A model generated the notes under the pieces. The model was not told the origin of the DNA. It did not search any database and worked only from the letters and a program-made list of their open reading frames with translations. Below, piece after piece: positions 43,956-52,407 of a stretch of 64,000 nucleotides of DNA (its first letter is position 1; each line of letters begins with the position of its first letter). The position numbers were made by a program, and so were the translations under genes. Location: positions 1,612,001 through 1,676,000 of the forward strand of contig NZ_BAAAFC010000001.1 of assembly GCF_039523335.1 (NCBI RefSeq). The letters are read 5' to 3'. The stretch comes from Marinobacter szutsaonensis. Lineage in GTDB: Bacteria > Pseudomonadota > Gammaproteobacteria > Pseudomonadales > Oleiphilaceae.

Positions 43956-45167
43956 ATGCCCGGACGGAAAGGGCCCGTCGCTGTGACAAACCCGAATATT
44001 CCCGGCTCTCCGGATTCCGCAGGTGAACTCGCTTTTCCTTTTCCCTCCCTGGGAGGCGAGGATCTTCAGGCATATAACACGCTCGTCAGCACCCTGTACC
44101 GCTGCCTGCATGACAATAAAGGCTTCCAGCCATTCTTTGATGCCTTCCAACATCGATTCCAAGCCCTGCAAGGTGGCATCCTGGGACTCACCAGCAATCC
44201 TCAGCGCATGTTGTATGGCTGGACTTTCGGCTATCCGGATGGCTTCGAAGAGTGGTACATCAACAGCGATCTGCCGGAACGGGATGAAGCCCTGACCCGG
44301 TATCGCCAGCTTCCGCCACGGCAGTTCGACTCCTTTCTCCGTGGTGATACCAGTCGCACCATTCTCGATATTCTGGGCCCGGAAAGCCGCGCCTGGGCCG
44401 AGCAGGTTGGCATGGGCGATAGCGCTGGCATGCTGGTTACACGGGAGAACGACACTCATGTGGTGTTCATGGCTAACCGACACAAGGAATTCGGCCCCTA
44501 CACCGATGACGAACTCCTGCAGATGAATCTGCTGGCTCCCCATATCGAGAATGCCGTGGCCCTGCATCTGAAGCTGTACGAGACCCGCAGCGATAATGAA
44601 AACCTGGCCATGGCACTCAACCATGTAAAAAAAGCACTCATCGTCTTCAACGCTCTGGGCAATATCGCCCAGGCCAACGACGCGGCCCTGGCTCTTATCG
44701 AAAACAGCAGGAGCCTGTCCATTACCGGCTCCGAGCGACTGCAGAGCGCAGACCGTCGCATCACCCGTATGCTGCAGGATGCCATCACCACCTGCATCGT
44801 CCACTCCCACAAAGGTATTCTCTCGCCGCAAACAGTATTTACCAGTCGCGGCCATGAACGTATCGCGGTCTGTCTGACACCCCTGATCGCCGATAGCGCG
44901 GAAAATAACGGCGTACTGGCGGAATTGTTCTGTTTTGACTCCTCGATGGAGCCGGATCAGGAACGACTACAGACGCTGTTCCAGTGCACACCGGCCGAAG
45001 CCGCTGTCGCCGCAGACCTGGCCCAGGGCCTGAGTGCCAGCGATGTCGCCGAGAGAAAACAGATTTCCATCCACACCGCCCGCCAACATATCAAGAGCCT
45101 GTTGGCGAAAAACGGCTATCGCAAACAGACCGAGTTGGTGTCCATGCTGGTGCGGGCTGTGGGGTAA
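43956..45167 (+). CDS. LuxR-type transcriptional regulator
   Basis: 403 residues. The N-terminal 300 residues look like sensory (PAS/GAF-like) folds with two helical linkers (EDLQAYNTLVSTLYRCLHD). The C-terminal LuxR helix-turn-helix spans about 340-400 (FQCTPAEAAVAADLAQGLS, then SIHTARQHIKSLLAKNG). No receiver domain, so it probably senses a ligand or partner. It is divergent from exaC. The next gene, a paralogue, starts on its stop codon (TAATG). Confidence 0.87.
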   Translation: MPGRKGPVAVTNPNIPGSPDSAGELAFPFPSLGGEDLQAYNTLVSTLYRCLHDNKGFQPFFDAFQHRFQALQGGILGLTSNPQRMLYGWTFGYPDGFEEWYINSDLPERDEALTRYRQLPPRQFDSFLRGDTSRTILDILGPESRAWAEQVGMGDSAGMLVTRENDTHVVFMANRHKEFGPYTDDELLQMNLLAPHIENAVALHLKLYETRSDNENLAMALNHVKKALIVFNALGNIAQANDAALALIENSRSLSITGSERLQSADRRITRMLQDAITTCIVHSHKGILSPQTVFTSRGHERIAVCLTPLIADSAENNGVLAELFCFDSSMEPDQERLQTLFQCTPAEAAVAADLAQGLSASDVAERKQISIHTARQHIKSLLAKNGYRKQTELVSMLVRAVG

Positions 45168-46285
45168 TGAAAATGATGACACTGGAACTGCAGAGTGAGC
45201 ACAGCCTGATTCAGTCCCTTTACGGTGCGTTGACTGATCGGGAAGGTTTTCATGGATTTCTGGAGCAACTGGTTGGCATAGCCAATGGCTGCGCGGCTCA
45301 ACTGCTGGTTGTGCGCAAGCACCCCTTGCAGATGGACCACCTCTGGTATCACGGCCTCTCCGATGAGTTCCTGGGCTGGTACCTGGAAAACAACATGATT
45401 GCCCAGGATGTGGTCACCAATCAGGCGGTAAACCAACCCCCCGGTCTGTTTCAGTCCGCCCTGCCCCTGCTCCCGGATTTCCAGCCAGGCGAAGATTATT
45501 CCAGATGGGAAAATGATCAGGATATGCTGGACTCAGCCTGGCTGGTCGTGGATAGCACCCCCACCCATACCTTTCTATTGACCATCCAGCGTACCGTGGC
45601 ACAAGGCCCCTATCGGGAGTCAGAGCTGCAATCCCTGAACCGTTTGGTGCCGCACATCCGCCAGGCCGTGTTGCTGTACCGGCAACTGGAATCACGCAGC
45701 AAGGCGGCCTCCTCACTGGCCTCCGTGATTGAAGTCTTGCCCGATGCCACTTTTGTACTCGACAGTCTGGCTACCGTTTTGCATTGCAACAAAACCGCCC
45801 GCAACCTGATTCAACGGGAACGCTGTCTGGGCATCCGTCATGACCGCTTCAGCTTCGCAGAGAAAGACCTGCAGGCCGCCTTCCTTCGCACATCGGCCCA
45901 AGTGGTGCGCTCCAGCATGGGCAAGGAGACTTATTCCAGTGAGACTCTGTTTCTCAAGCGAGAGGGCCGTGCTCCGCTGATCTTTGTCATACGTCCGATT
46001 GAAAGCAGTGAATTGCTGGCCGGGGGAGCCCTGGTCACCGTGTATGACCCCGAGAATCGGATCCTACCGAGTGCAGAACACATTGCCGCTTATTTCAAGC
46101 TGACTCCCGCCGAGGCCCAGGTCTGCGAAAACCTGGTTGCAGGGATTGACCCCCAGGGATGTGCGGACCGGTTGGGACGCAGCGTCGCTACGGTGCGTTC
46201 ACAGATCAAACAGATATTTCAGAAGACCGATTGTTCGCGGCAAGGGGAGCTGATCAGCCGGATTCTGTCGGCACTGTTGCATTAG
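45167..46285 (+). CDS. Second LuxR-type transcriptional regulator
   Basis: 372 residues from the ATG at 45167-45169, which overlaps the upstream stop by one base; two more in-frame ATGs follow within three codons. Architecture matches the upstream protein: N-terminal EHSLIQSLYGALTDREGF, a central PAS-like segment (VIEVLPDATFVLDS near 185) and a C-terminal LuxR helix-turn-helix (FKLTPAEAQVCENLVAG, SVATVRSQIKQIFQKT). The two likely arose by duplication and may heterodimerise. A hairpin follows. Confidence 0.87.
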   Translation: MKMMTLELQSEHSLIQSLYGALTDREGFHGFLEQLVGIANGCAAQLLVVRKHPLQMDHLWYHGLSDEFLGWYLENNMIAQDVVTNQAVNQPPGLFQSALPLLPDFQPGEDYSRWENDQDMLDSAWLVVDSTPTHTFLLTIQRTVAQGPYRESELQSLNRLVPHIRQAVLLYRQLESRSKAASSLASVIEVLPDATFVLDSLATVLHCNKTARNLIQRERCLGIRHDRFSFAEKDLQAAFLRTSAQVVRSSMGKETYSSETLFLKREGRAPLIFVIRPIESSELLAGGALVTVYDPENRILPSAEHIAAYFKLTPAEAQVCENLVAGIDPQGCADRLGRSVATVRSQIKQIFQKTDCSRQGELISRILSALLH

Positions 46286-46306
46286 AGGTTTTCGACAAAC
46301 AGAAAG

Positions 46307-46343
46307 CATGACGGGCGCCGACCTTTCGGAGGCGCCCGTCATG
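46307..46343. terminator. Hairpin between convergent LuxR and lipoprotein genes
   Basis: CATGACGGGCGCC (46307-46319) pairs perfectly with GGCGCCCGTCATG (46331-46343) with an 11-base loop. There is no T-run, but the position between converging genes and the 13-bp stem suggest termination or transcript protection. Confidence 0.5.
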
Positions 46344-46373
46344 TTAACCCTCATGAACGTTCAGGGCTCACTG

Positions 46374-48020
46374 CTACAGTTGCACCGGCCTCAGCTCACT
46401 AACAAAAAAGCCCAGCGGACTATCAGTTCCACCATCAATATGCCGGAAATCCACCAGTGCCCACTCTTTGCCGTCGGCGGTCCTGATGGGGGCAAACACC
46501 CAGCTTCCCGTGGACGAATCGCCAGGATTGGTCTCCTCGTAGGAGAGGGTGCCGCCGGCGTTCACCGTCCAGAAGTCAATAACAGTTTGTTCATTATCGG
46601 CCAGATAGGTAACCGAGCCTGTATTTCCTGAGAGGATGACCTCGGCGGCTGCACCCTCACCCACTAGATCAAACTCAAATGACTTGTCCGTTCCATCAGC
46701 AAAGACACCACCGGCACGCTCGACAAGAATACTGCTGGTATTGCCTGCCAGATCGCTCAGCTCCACGCTGAAACGCCCCACCCGTCGGAGGGCCACCACG
46801 GCATCACCTGCCGGTTCAAGTTGAAGATCTCCGTACGCCGTCACTGCGGACCCGGCCGTCAGACCGCCGGCGCCGCCGTCATCATACAGTCCGCCCGGGC
46901 CATCGGTTTCGGTTTCAACGCCACTCACCTGGAAGCTGCCATTACTGACGCTGTAAGTGCCCCATTCTGAGGAAACCTCTACAACAGCGGCACCTGTGTA
47001 CGCCTCACCATTTGCGTTATGGGCGATGACATAGTGGCTGTCATCCAGAATGGTCAGCACATTGAAGCCTTCCCCTTCTGGCAGATACCAGGCGCCCACA
47101 TACGGGTTACTGGCATCTTCGATGGACTGGAGGGGCGTCGCGGCCGCGGCTTCGCTGCCAAAGTGCAACTCGTCGCCCACCAGTTGAACGGTTTCCGTGC
47201 AGTCTCCCAGTCCCGGACACAGGCCCCCTTCGCCACCTTCTGACTCACCGAGCACGGTAACATTCAGCTCGCCGGTTGCCGGGTTCCAGGTGTACGTGCC
47301 CCATTCCGCTGTGGCCGCGCCCTGATCATCGTTGCCATACTTGTGGGCAAGGATGTAGGTGCCATCGACCAGGAAGGTCAGCACATTGATCTCTTCACCA
47401 TTCGGGCCCTGGCCGTTGCTGCTTTCACCATCGGGTTCCACGAAAATCCAGCTGCCACGCAGGTCTGCCTGCTGGGAAGCGTAAAAATGGGCCTCGGCGT
47501 CTTCGGCACTGATGAGGGGTTTGTTAACCGAGACAGTCACCTCATTGGCAAACTGGGTTTCAAACTCGGCGGCTGGCTGATCCACTTCCAGCAAGGCATT
47601 CTCCAGCGCCGTGTGGGTGTCAGCGGTGATGGTGATGCCGTTATCGGGGTTGCCATCCTCGTCGAGGCTTTGCAGCAGCCTCAGGATATTGGTCAACTGG
47701 TCAGGGGAACTCGTATCAGCGGTCATGTCAGCGGGCGTGATCCGCCCGGTTGCCGTAACCGGGGGCAACTCAATACCGCCAATGCTGAAGGTTACCGTTT
47801 CACCCTCAACGTACTCGTATTCCCCGAGCGCGTTGGTAAAGTCACTTTGGGTCTCAGTCTGGTAACGGATGTTGGCGACTGCGCTATCCGTGAAGATGCC
47901 CGTTTTGGTGTTTTCCGGTGTTGTGGTGTCTTCCGTCACGGCGGTTGAAGAAGAGCCACTACCGCCACAACCACTGAGTGCTAATGCCAGAGCCAGGGAG
48001 CCGAATTTGATTACTTTCAT
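46374..48020 (-). CDS. Large surface lipoprotein with internal repeats
   Basis: 548 residues with a lipobox LSGC (Cys18) followed by a Gly/Ser/Thr linker. The first domain (GIFTDSAVANIRYQTETQS) is of the kind found at the start of many secreted gammaproteobacterial proteins. Two internal repeats follow, near 190-260 and 305-370, each with a tryptophan start (GSWIF / GAWYL), an NVLTF/NVLTI strand, a YILAH/YVIAH strand and EWGTY. The C-terminus closes with GSWVFAPIRTADGKEWALVDF. The composition is strongly acidic, suiting a halophile's exported protein. Function unknown. ATG at 48020 follows AGGAA. Confidence 0.8.
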   Translation of the reverse strand: MKVIKFGSLALALALSGCGGSGSSSTAVTEDTTTPENTKTGIFTDSAVANIRYQTETQSDFTNALGEYEYVEGETVTFSIGGIELPPVTATGRITPADMTADTSSPDQLTNILRLLQSLDEDGNPDNGITITADTHTALENALLEVDQPAAEFETQFANEVTVSVNKPLISAEDAEAHFYASQQADLRGSWIFVEPDGESSNGQGPNGEEINVLTFLVDGTYILAHKYGNDDQGAATAEWGTYTWNPATGELNVTVLGESEGGEGGLCPGLGDCTETVQLVGDELHFGSEAAAATPLQSIEDASNPYVGAWYLPEGEGFNVLTILDDSHYVIAHNANGEAYTGAAVVEVSSEWGTYSVSNGSFQVSGVETETDGPGGLYDDGGAGGLTAGSAVTAYGDLQLEPAGDAVVALRRVGRFSVELSDLAGNTSSILVERAGGVFADGTDKSFEFDLVGEGAAAEVILSGNTGSVTYLADNEQTVIDFWTVNAGGTLSYEETNPGDSSTGSWVFAPIRTADGKEWALVDFRHIDGGTDSPLGFFVSELRPVQL

Positions 48021-48148
48021 AATTTTTCCTGTTGTTGGAATAACCGAAAGTAATACTTAATAATTTCCACCCCCCTGCGCATCCCCAAAATTGGGTATGC
48101 GGCGAGCGATGAGCGCGAAGCAGCTCACAGTCGCCAGTTTCAGGGACT

Positions 48149-49018
48149 CTATGGGGCAAGCGGAACCAGCCTCCGCCCCATCATGATGAGGATGGCGCCG
48201 AAGCCGTACATCATGACGCTGTACACCACCGCCGGGATGGACATCTCGGAGGATTCCAGCAGGGTCAGGGTGACCATCAGGGCAATGGTGCCGTTCTTGA
48301 TGCCCAGCTCCACGGCCACCGCCAGGGATTCCCGTTGGGAAAGGCCGCACAGGCGGCTGCTGGCCAGACCGATGAGCACACCCACCAGGTTGAGCAGAAA
48401 GGCCGCCGGGCCGGCCTGGGCGAGCAGTTCCAGCAGTCGGTCGCGGGAGCCATACATCAACGCGATGATCAGCGCGAGCAGCACCAGACCACCGAAGATG
48501 CTGACCATGCCCTCGGCCTTTTTCGCACGCTCTGGCGCGCGGGTCCGGATAAACATGCCGATAGCGACCGGTAACAGCACGATGATCACCAGCATTGCGA
48601 TGGTCTTGCCGACCGGGAGTGAGATATCCGCCCCTTCGCCAAAGTGCATCTGCAGGGCGTAGTTGGTGAAAAACGGCAGGGTCAAGATGGTGATCAGGCT
48701 GGCAGAGACTGTCAGCAGGATGGACAGGGCAATATTGCCCCTGGATAGAAGTACGAAGAGATTGGAGGTGGTACCGCCCGGGCAGGCGGCGATAATCACC
48801 AGGCCAACCGCCAGCGCGGGACCGAGACCCAGCATCGGAGCGATGGCGAAGGCCACCAGGGGCATCAGGAGTATCTGGGCAATGGTGCCGACGATCATCC
48901 CCCTGGGATTCATGGTGACCTGGCCAAAGTCTCTGAGGGTAAGGGTCAGACCGATCCCCACCATGATGATGAACAGCGAGATCGGAAGGCCGATCGAGAT
49001 CAGTGGACTCGATTCCAC
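48149..49018 (-). CDS. Bile acid:sodium symporter (BASS) family transporter
   Basis: 289 residues with about nine or ten hydrophobic helices. Features of the family include MNPRGMIVGTIAQILLMPLVAFAIA near the start and the crossover-type segment CPGGTTSNLFVLLSRGN near 105; the second half holds a VELGIKNGTIALM motif. Members use sodium to import organic anions; the substrate here is unknown. The start is a GTG at 49016-49018 behind AAGGAG. It stands between the large lipoprotein and the divergent response regulator. Confidence 0.88.
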   Translation of the reverse strand: MESSPLISIGLPISLFIIMVGIGLTLTLRDFGQVTMNPRGMIVGTIAQILLMPLVAFAIAPMLGLGPALAVGLVIIAACPGGTTSNLFVLLSRGNIALSILLTVSASLITILTLPFFTNYALQMHFGEGADISLPVGKTIAMLVIIVLLPVAIGMFIRTRAPERAKKAEGMVSIFGGLVLLALIIALMYGSRDRLLELLAQAGPAAFLLNLVGVLIGLASSRLCGLSQRESLAVAVELGIKNGTIALMVTLTLLESSEMSIPAVVYSVMMYGFGAILIMMGRRLVPLAP

Positions 49019-49194
49019 GTTACTACTCCTTCGTTATTGTTGTTCAAAAAGGATCATAATAATAGAAATTGAAGGGGTACCAACCGCCTTAGACGCAGAG
49101 AGCATAATTTACAACGATCCTCATACCGCACTGTAGTCGGAAAACCGTTATCATCGGCCTGATTTCAATAAAAAATAAACAGACGGAGACCCTC

Positions 49195-49872
49195 ATGGAG
49201 CCGGCTTACAAGATCCTGATTGCCGACGACCACCCGCTGTTCCGCGAAGCCATCAGCAGTGTGATTTCTTCCGGTTTCGAAGGCAGTGAAGTCATCGAGA
49301 CCGATGACCTCAACAGCACCCTGGAGATCACCCGGGAAAACGATGACCTGGACCTGATACTGCTGGACCTGAATATGCCGGGCATGCACGGGCTCAATGG
49401 CCTGATCACGCTGCGCAATGAGGCACCCAGTATTCCGGTGGTGATTGTCTCCGCCGAGGAAGACAAGCAAGTGGTCCTGCAGGCCATCACTTACGGCGCC
49501 GTGGGGTTTATCACCAAATCCTCACCCCGGGCCCAGATGACCGAGGCTATCCAGCAGATCCTCAACGGTAATGTCTACCTCCCTTCCGACATCATCCGCA
49601 CCGGCAAGGAAAGCAGCCAGCGCCGGACTCGGAGCGACGACAACCCGGTCTCACCGGAGCTGCTCAAATCCCTGACCCGCCGGCAGCTGCTGGTACTGGA
49701 GCGGATGTCCAAGGGGGAGTCCAACAAGCAGATTGCCTATAACCTGAACATTGCCGAGACCACGGTGAAAGCTCATGTATCCGCCATTCTTCGGAAGTTG
49801 GGGGTGCATAATCGGGTGCAGGCGATCTTGTCGGCCAGTGATGTGGATTTCAGTCAGTATCTGAAGCGCTGA
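49195..49872 (+). CDS. LuxR-family response regulator (ErdR/CrbR-like)
   Basis: 225 residues. The receiver has Asp11-Asp12, phosphoacceptor Asp58 (ILLDLNMPG) and a conserved Lys near 108 (FITKSS). The C-terminal LuxR helix-turn-helix spans about 158-220 ([22 protein letters not shown]). The opening ([16 protein letters not shown]) is like ErdR of Pseudomonas and CrbR of Vibrio, regulators of alcohol and acetate use, consistent with exaC nearby; this is inference. No kinase gene is directly adjacent in the same direction. The stop is followed within 23 bases by the 63-base tandem repeats. Confidence 0.87.
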   Translation: MEPAYKILIADDHPLFREAISSVISSGFEGSEVIETDDLNSTLEITRENDDLDLILLDLNMPGMHGLNGLITLRNEAPSIPVVIVSAEEDKQVVLQAITYGAVGFITKSSPRAQMTEAIQQILNGNVYLPSDIIRTGKESSQRRTRSDDNPVSPELLKSLTRRQLLVLERMSKGESNKQIAYNLNIAETTVKAHVSAILRKLGVHNRVQAILSASDVDFSQYLKR

Positions 49873-49894
49873 GGGTTTGATGCCTGAATTGAAG

Positions 49895-50056
49895 ATGGGG
49901 TCAGATGAACAAGTTCATCAGACCCCTGAGCAGGAGGGTTTGGCGCTGGGGTTGAACATGGGGTCAGATGAACGAGTTCATCAGACCCCTGAGCAGGAGG
50001 ATTTGGTGCTGGGGTTGAATATGGGGTCAGATGAACTTGTTCACCAGACCCCTGAG
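49895..50056. repeat. Three tandem copies of a 63-base REP-like unit
   Basis: Unit starts are at 49895, 49958 and 50021, an exact 63-base period; the third copy diverges after about 36 bases. Each unit begins with a 30-base imperfect palindrome, GGGGTCAGATGAAC, two variable bases, then GTTCATCAGACCCC (49897-49926, 49960-49989, 50023-50052). The spacer is a conserved Gln/Glu/Leu-coding stretch. Because 63 is a multiple of three, a frame stays open across the array (49877-50107, 21-residue repeats such as MGSDERVHQTPEQE). I favour a non-coding REP/BIME-like element, but a small repeat protein cannot be excluded. Confidence 0.75.
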
Positions 50057-50081
50057 TTTGGCGAGACCATGGGCTTGCTCC

Positions 50082-50116
50082 GGGGTCTGAAGAAAGCCTT
50101 CTTCTGACCCCTTTTT
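50082..50116 (+). terminator. REP-like hairpin acting as terminator
   Basis: GGGGTC...GAAGAA (50082-50094) pairs with TTCTTC...GACCCC (50099-50111) around AGCC, followed by TTTTT. The stem has the same framework and loop as the palindrome at 42062-42091. It closes the repeat block downstream of the response regulator. Confidence 0.7.
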
Positions 50117-50145
50117 CATGCCACGGCCTGACTCCGCCTCCGGTC

Positions 50146-52407
50146 TCACCCCCGAATAACGTGATTCAACACACTCCGCAACTTCAACGGCTTCACCGGC
50201 TTGTTCATCAGCAGGTAGCCGAGCTCGCGGATGTGCTGCTTCAACTCGTTGGTGTAATTGGCGGTGATCATCAATACAGGCGCCGGAACCGCCCGCCGGC
50301 GGTTGATTTCCCCCACCACGTCCACACCGTTTTCGTCGTTATCCAGGTGATAATCCGCCAGGATGAGATCCACAGGGCAGGACTCAATCGGCAGCTGCCG
50401 TTCCAGATCCTCCAGAGACACCGCCGTCACCACCCGGCAGTCCCAGCCTTCCAGCAGTGTTTTCATGCCCTGACAGATCGACTGATCGTTGTCGATGACC
50501 CACACACGGGCGCCGCTCAGGCCGTCATCAAGACTGTTCCCCACCCCGTTATCGGCGCCTGGCCGGCGGGGTTTCAGCTGGCCTAGGGGGACCTGTACGC
50601 TGAACACCGACCCTTTGCCCTCCACCGAGGACACGGTCACTTCGTGCCCTAGCATCCGGGAAATCTTGTCCACGATGGCGAGCCCCAGGCCCAACCCCTT
50701 GTCCGCCTGCGAACCGCTCGGCCGGATACGTTTGAACTCCTGGAAGATTTCGGTGAGTTTGTCCTCGGGAATCCCGGGCCCGGTATCCCAGACCTGCAAC
50801 AGGACATGGTTTCCGCTCCGCCGGCAACCCAGCAGAATGCGACCGGAGCTGGTGTAGCGGATGGCATTGGTGAGGAAGTTTCGCAGTATCCGGGCCAGCA
50901 GCTGGGAATCGGACTCCACCACCACTGACGAGGGCACGAAATCCAGGACCAGGTTTTCCGCCAGCGCCATCTGGCGGAACTCGCGGGCGATGTTGTTGAG
51001 CAGATCCCGAAGGTCGAAGGCGGTGACGTCCGGCTTGATCACACCGGCATCCAGCTTGGAGATGTCCACCAGCGTGCCGAGCAGGTTCTCGACGTCGTCC
51101 AGGGAGGTACTGACCGACCGCACCAGACCCTCCGCCTTGGGCCCGAAGGACTGTTCCTGCAAGGCGCTGGTGAACAGGCGGGCGGCATTCAGCGGTTGCA
51201 GGAGATCGTGACTGACCGCCGCCAGGAACTTGGTCTTGGACATGTTGGCGCGCTCGGCTTCCTGCTTGGCGTCCCGCAGTCGGGCCTCCACCGCGGCACG
51301 TTCCGAGATTTGCTGGCGTAGCTGGCTGTTGAGGCCGGTCAGGGCGGCGGTGCGCTCCTTCACCCGGCGCTCGAGGTTGTCATAAGCCTGCTCCAGCGCC
51401 AGAGCAGTCTTGCGCCGGTCGGTAATGTCACGAATCAGTACGAAAAAGCCGATGATATCCCCGAACTCGTCGAAGTTGGGCACGTAGGAACGCAGCATGT
51501 AACGCACTTCCCCGGCCTCACCGGTCTCCTCCAGCTCGAAGGTGACGTTGTCACCGTCCAGGACTTCCATGATCTGGGGCAGCAATCGCTGGTAAAACTC
51601 GGGGCAGTGGATCTGATCCAGCCGCTGCCCCAACAGGGGCGCCCCGCCGCGCCCGTACCAGGCCTCGTAGACCTTGTTGCAGAACTGCACGGTCATGTCC
51701 GCGCCGACGTAGGCGATCAGGGCCGGCACATGGTCGGTGACTACACGGATCCAGCGCTCGCTCTCTTCCAGGGCCTTGATCCGGCGTGCCATCTCGCTGT
51801 TCTTGACGTCGGTAATATCGGAATACAGCACCACCAGGCCGCCTTCGCGGGTCGGCCGCTCGGTCATCTGCACCCACCGGTCGTTGGACAGCAGGAACAC
51901 GGTGCCTTCGGCGTCCTCATGGCTGTGTTCCTCGACAATCAGGCCACAGGCCACCGCCCTCGCCTTCACATCGTCAATGGAGGTACCTGCTTCGGGTGGG
52001 CTCACGCCGGCATGGCGCCAGTAACTGCGAAACCGGCTGTTGCTCTGGATCATCCGGTGCTGGCGATCGAACAGGACAAAACCGTCGGCGATGCTCTCGA
52101 TGGCATCGCTGAGTCGCTGACGAGTGGTCTCCGCTTCTTCCCTCGCCCGGCTCAGGGCCTTGTTACTGGCCTTGAGCTCTTCCATGGTGAGGTTCAGGGC
52201 TTCAGTACGCTCGCGCACCTGTTCGGCCAGGATGACCGAATGTTCGAACGCCGCATAGGGCTCGGGCTTGTGCGCAACACCGGATTCCACCCTTACGATC
52301 AGGGCATCACGGATGCGGCGCAACCGCTGGTTTTCCGCCTCCAGCTCGGCAATGCGCCGGTCCTTCAGCTCTTCCTTGATTTCCTCAGGCTGCTCCCGAG
52401 CGGGCAT
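50146..52407 (-). CDS. nahK: Hybrid histidine kinase NahK-like, partner of NosP
   Basis: 753 residues from the ATG at 52405-52407; a TTG four codons upstream is closer to GGGGTGG and may be the true start. Order: N-terminal coiled coil (IAELEAENQRLRRIRDALI), a PAS-7-like domain with the FVLFDRQHRMIQSN core, a second PAS (about 210-330), the phosphoacceptor His400 (AVSHDLLQPLN), the ATPase domain with DTGPGIPED and GLGLGLAIV, and a C-terminal receiver with Asp685. The lack of membrane helices indicates a cytoplasmic sensor. It overlaps nosP by 23 bases, the same pairing as PA1975-PA1976 of P. aeruginosa, where NahK feeds a phosphotransfer protein (HptB). Confidence 0.85.
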   Translation of the reverse strand: MPAREQPEEIKEELKDRRIAELEAENQRLRRIRDALIVRVESGVAHKPEPYAAFEHSVILAEQVRERTEALNLTMEELKASNKALSRAREEAETTRQRLSDAIESIADGFVLFDRQHRMIQSNSRFRSYWRHAGVSPPEAGTSIDDVKARAVACGLIVEEHSHEDAEGTVFLLSNDRWVQMTERPTREGGLVVLYSDITDVKNSEMARRIKALEESERWIRVVTDHVPALIAYVGADMTVQFCNKVYEAWYGRGGAPLLGQRLDQIHCPEFYQRLLPQIMEVLDGDNVTFELEETGEAGEVRYMLRSYVPNFDEFGDIIGFFVLIRDITDRRKTALALEQAYDNLERRVKERTAALTGLNSQLRQQISERAAVEARLRDAKQEAERANMSKTKFLAAVSHDLLQPLNAARLFTSALQEQSFGPKAEGLVRSVSTSLDDVENLLGTLVDISKLDAGVIKPDVTAFDLRDLLNNIAREFRQMALAENLVLDFVPSSVVVESDSQLLARILRNFLTNAIRYTSSGRILLGCRRSGNHVLLQVWDTGPGIPEDKLTEIFQEFKRIRPSGSQADKGLGLGLAIVDKISRMLGHEVTVSSVEGKGSVFSVQVPLGQLKPRRPGADNGVGNSLDDGLSGARVWVIDNDQSICQGMKTLLEGWDCRVVTAVSLEDLERQLPIESCPVDLILADYHLDNDENGVDVVGEINRRRAVPAPVLMITANYTNELKQHIRELGYLLMNKPVKPLKLRSVLNHVIRG

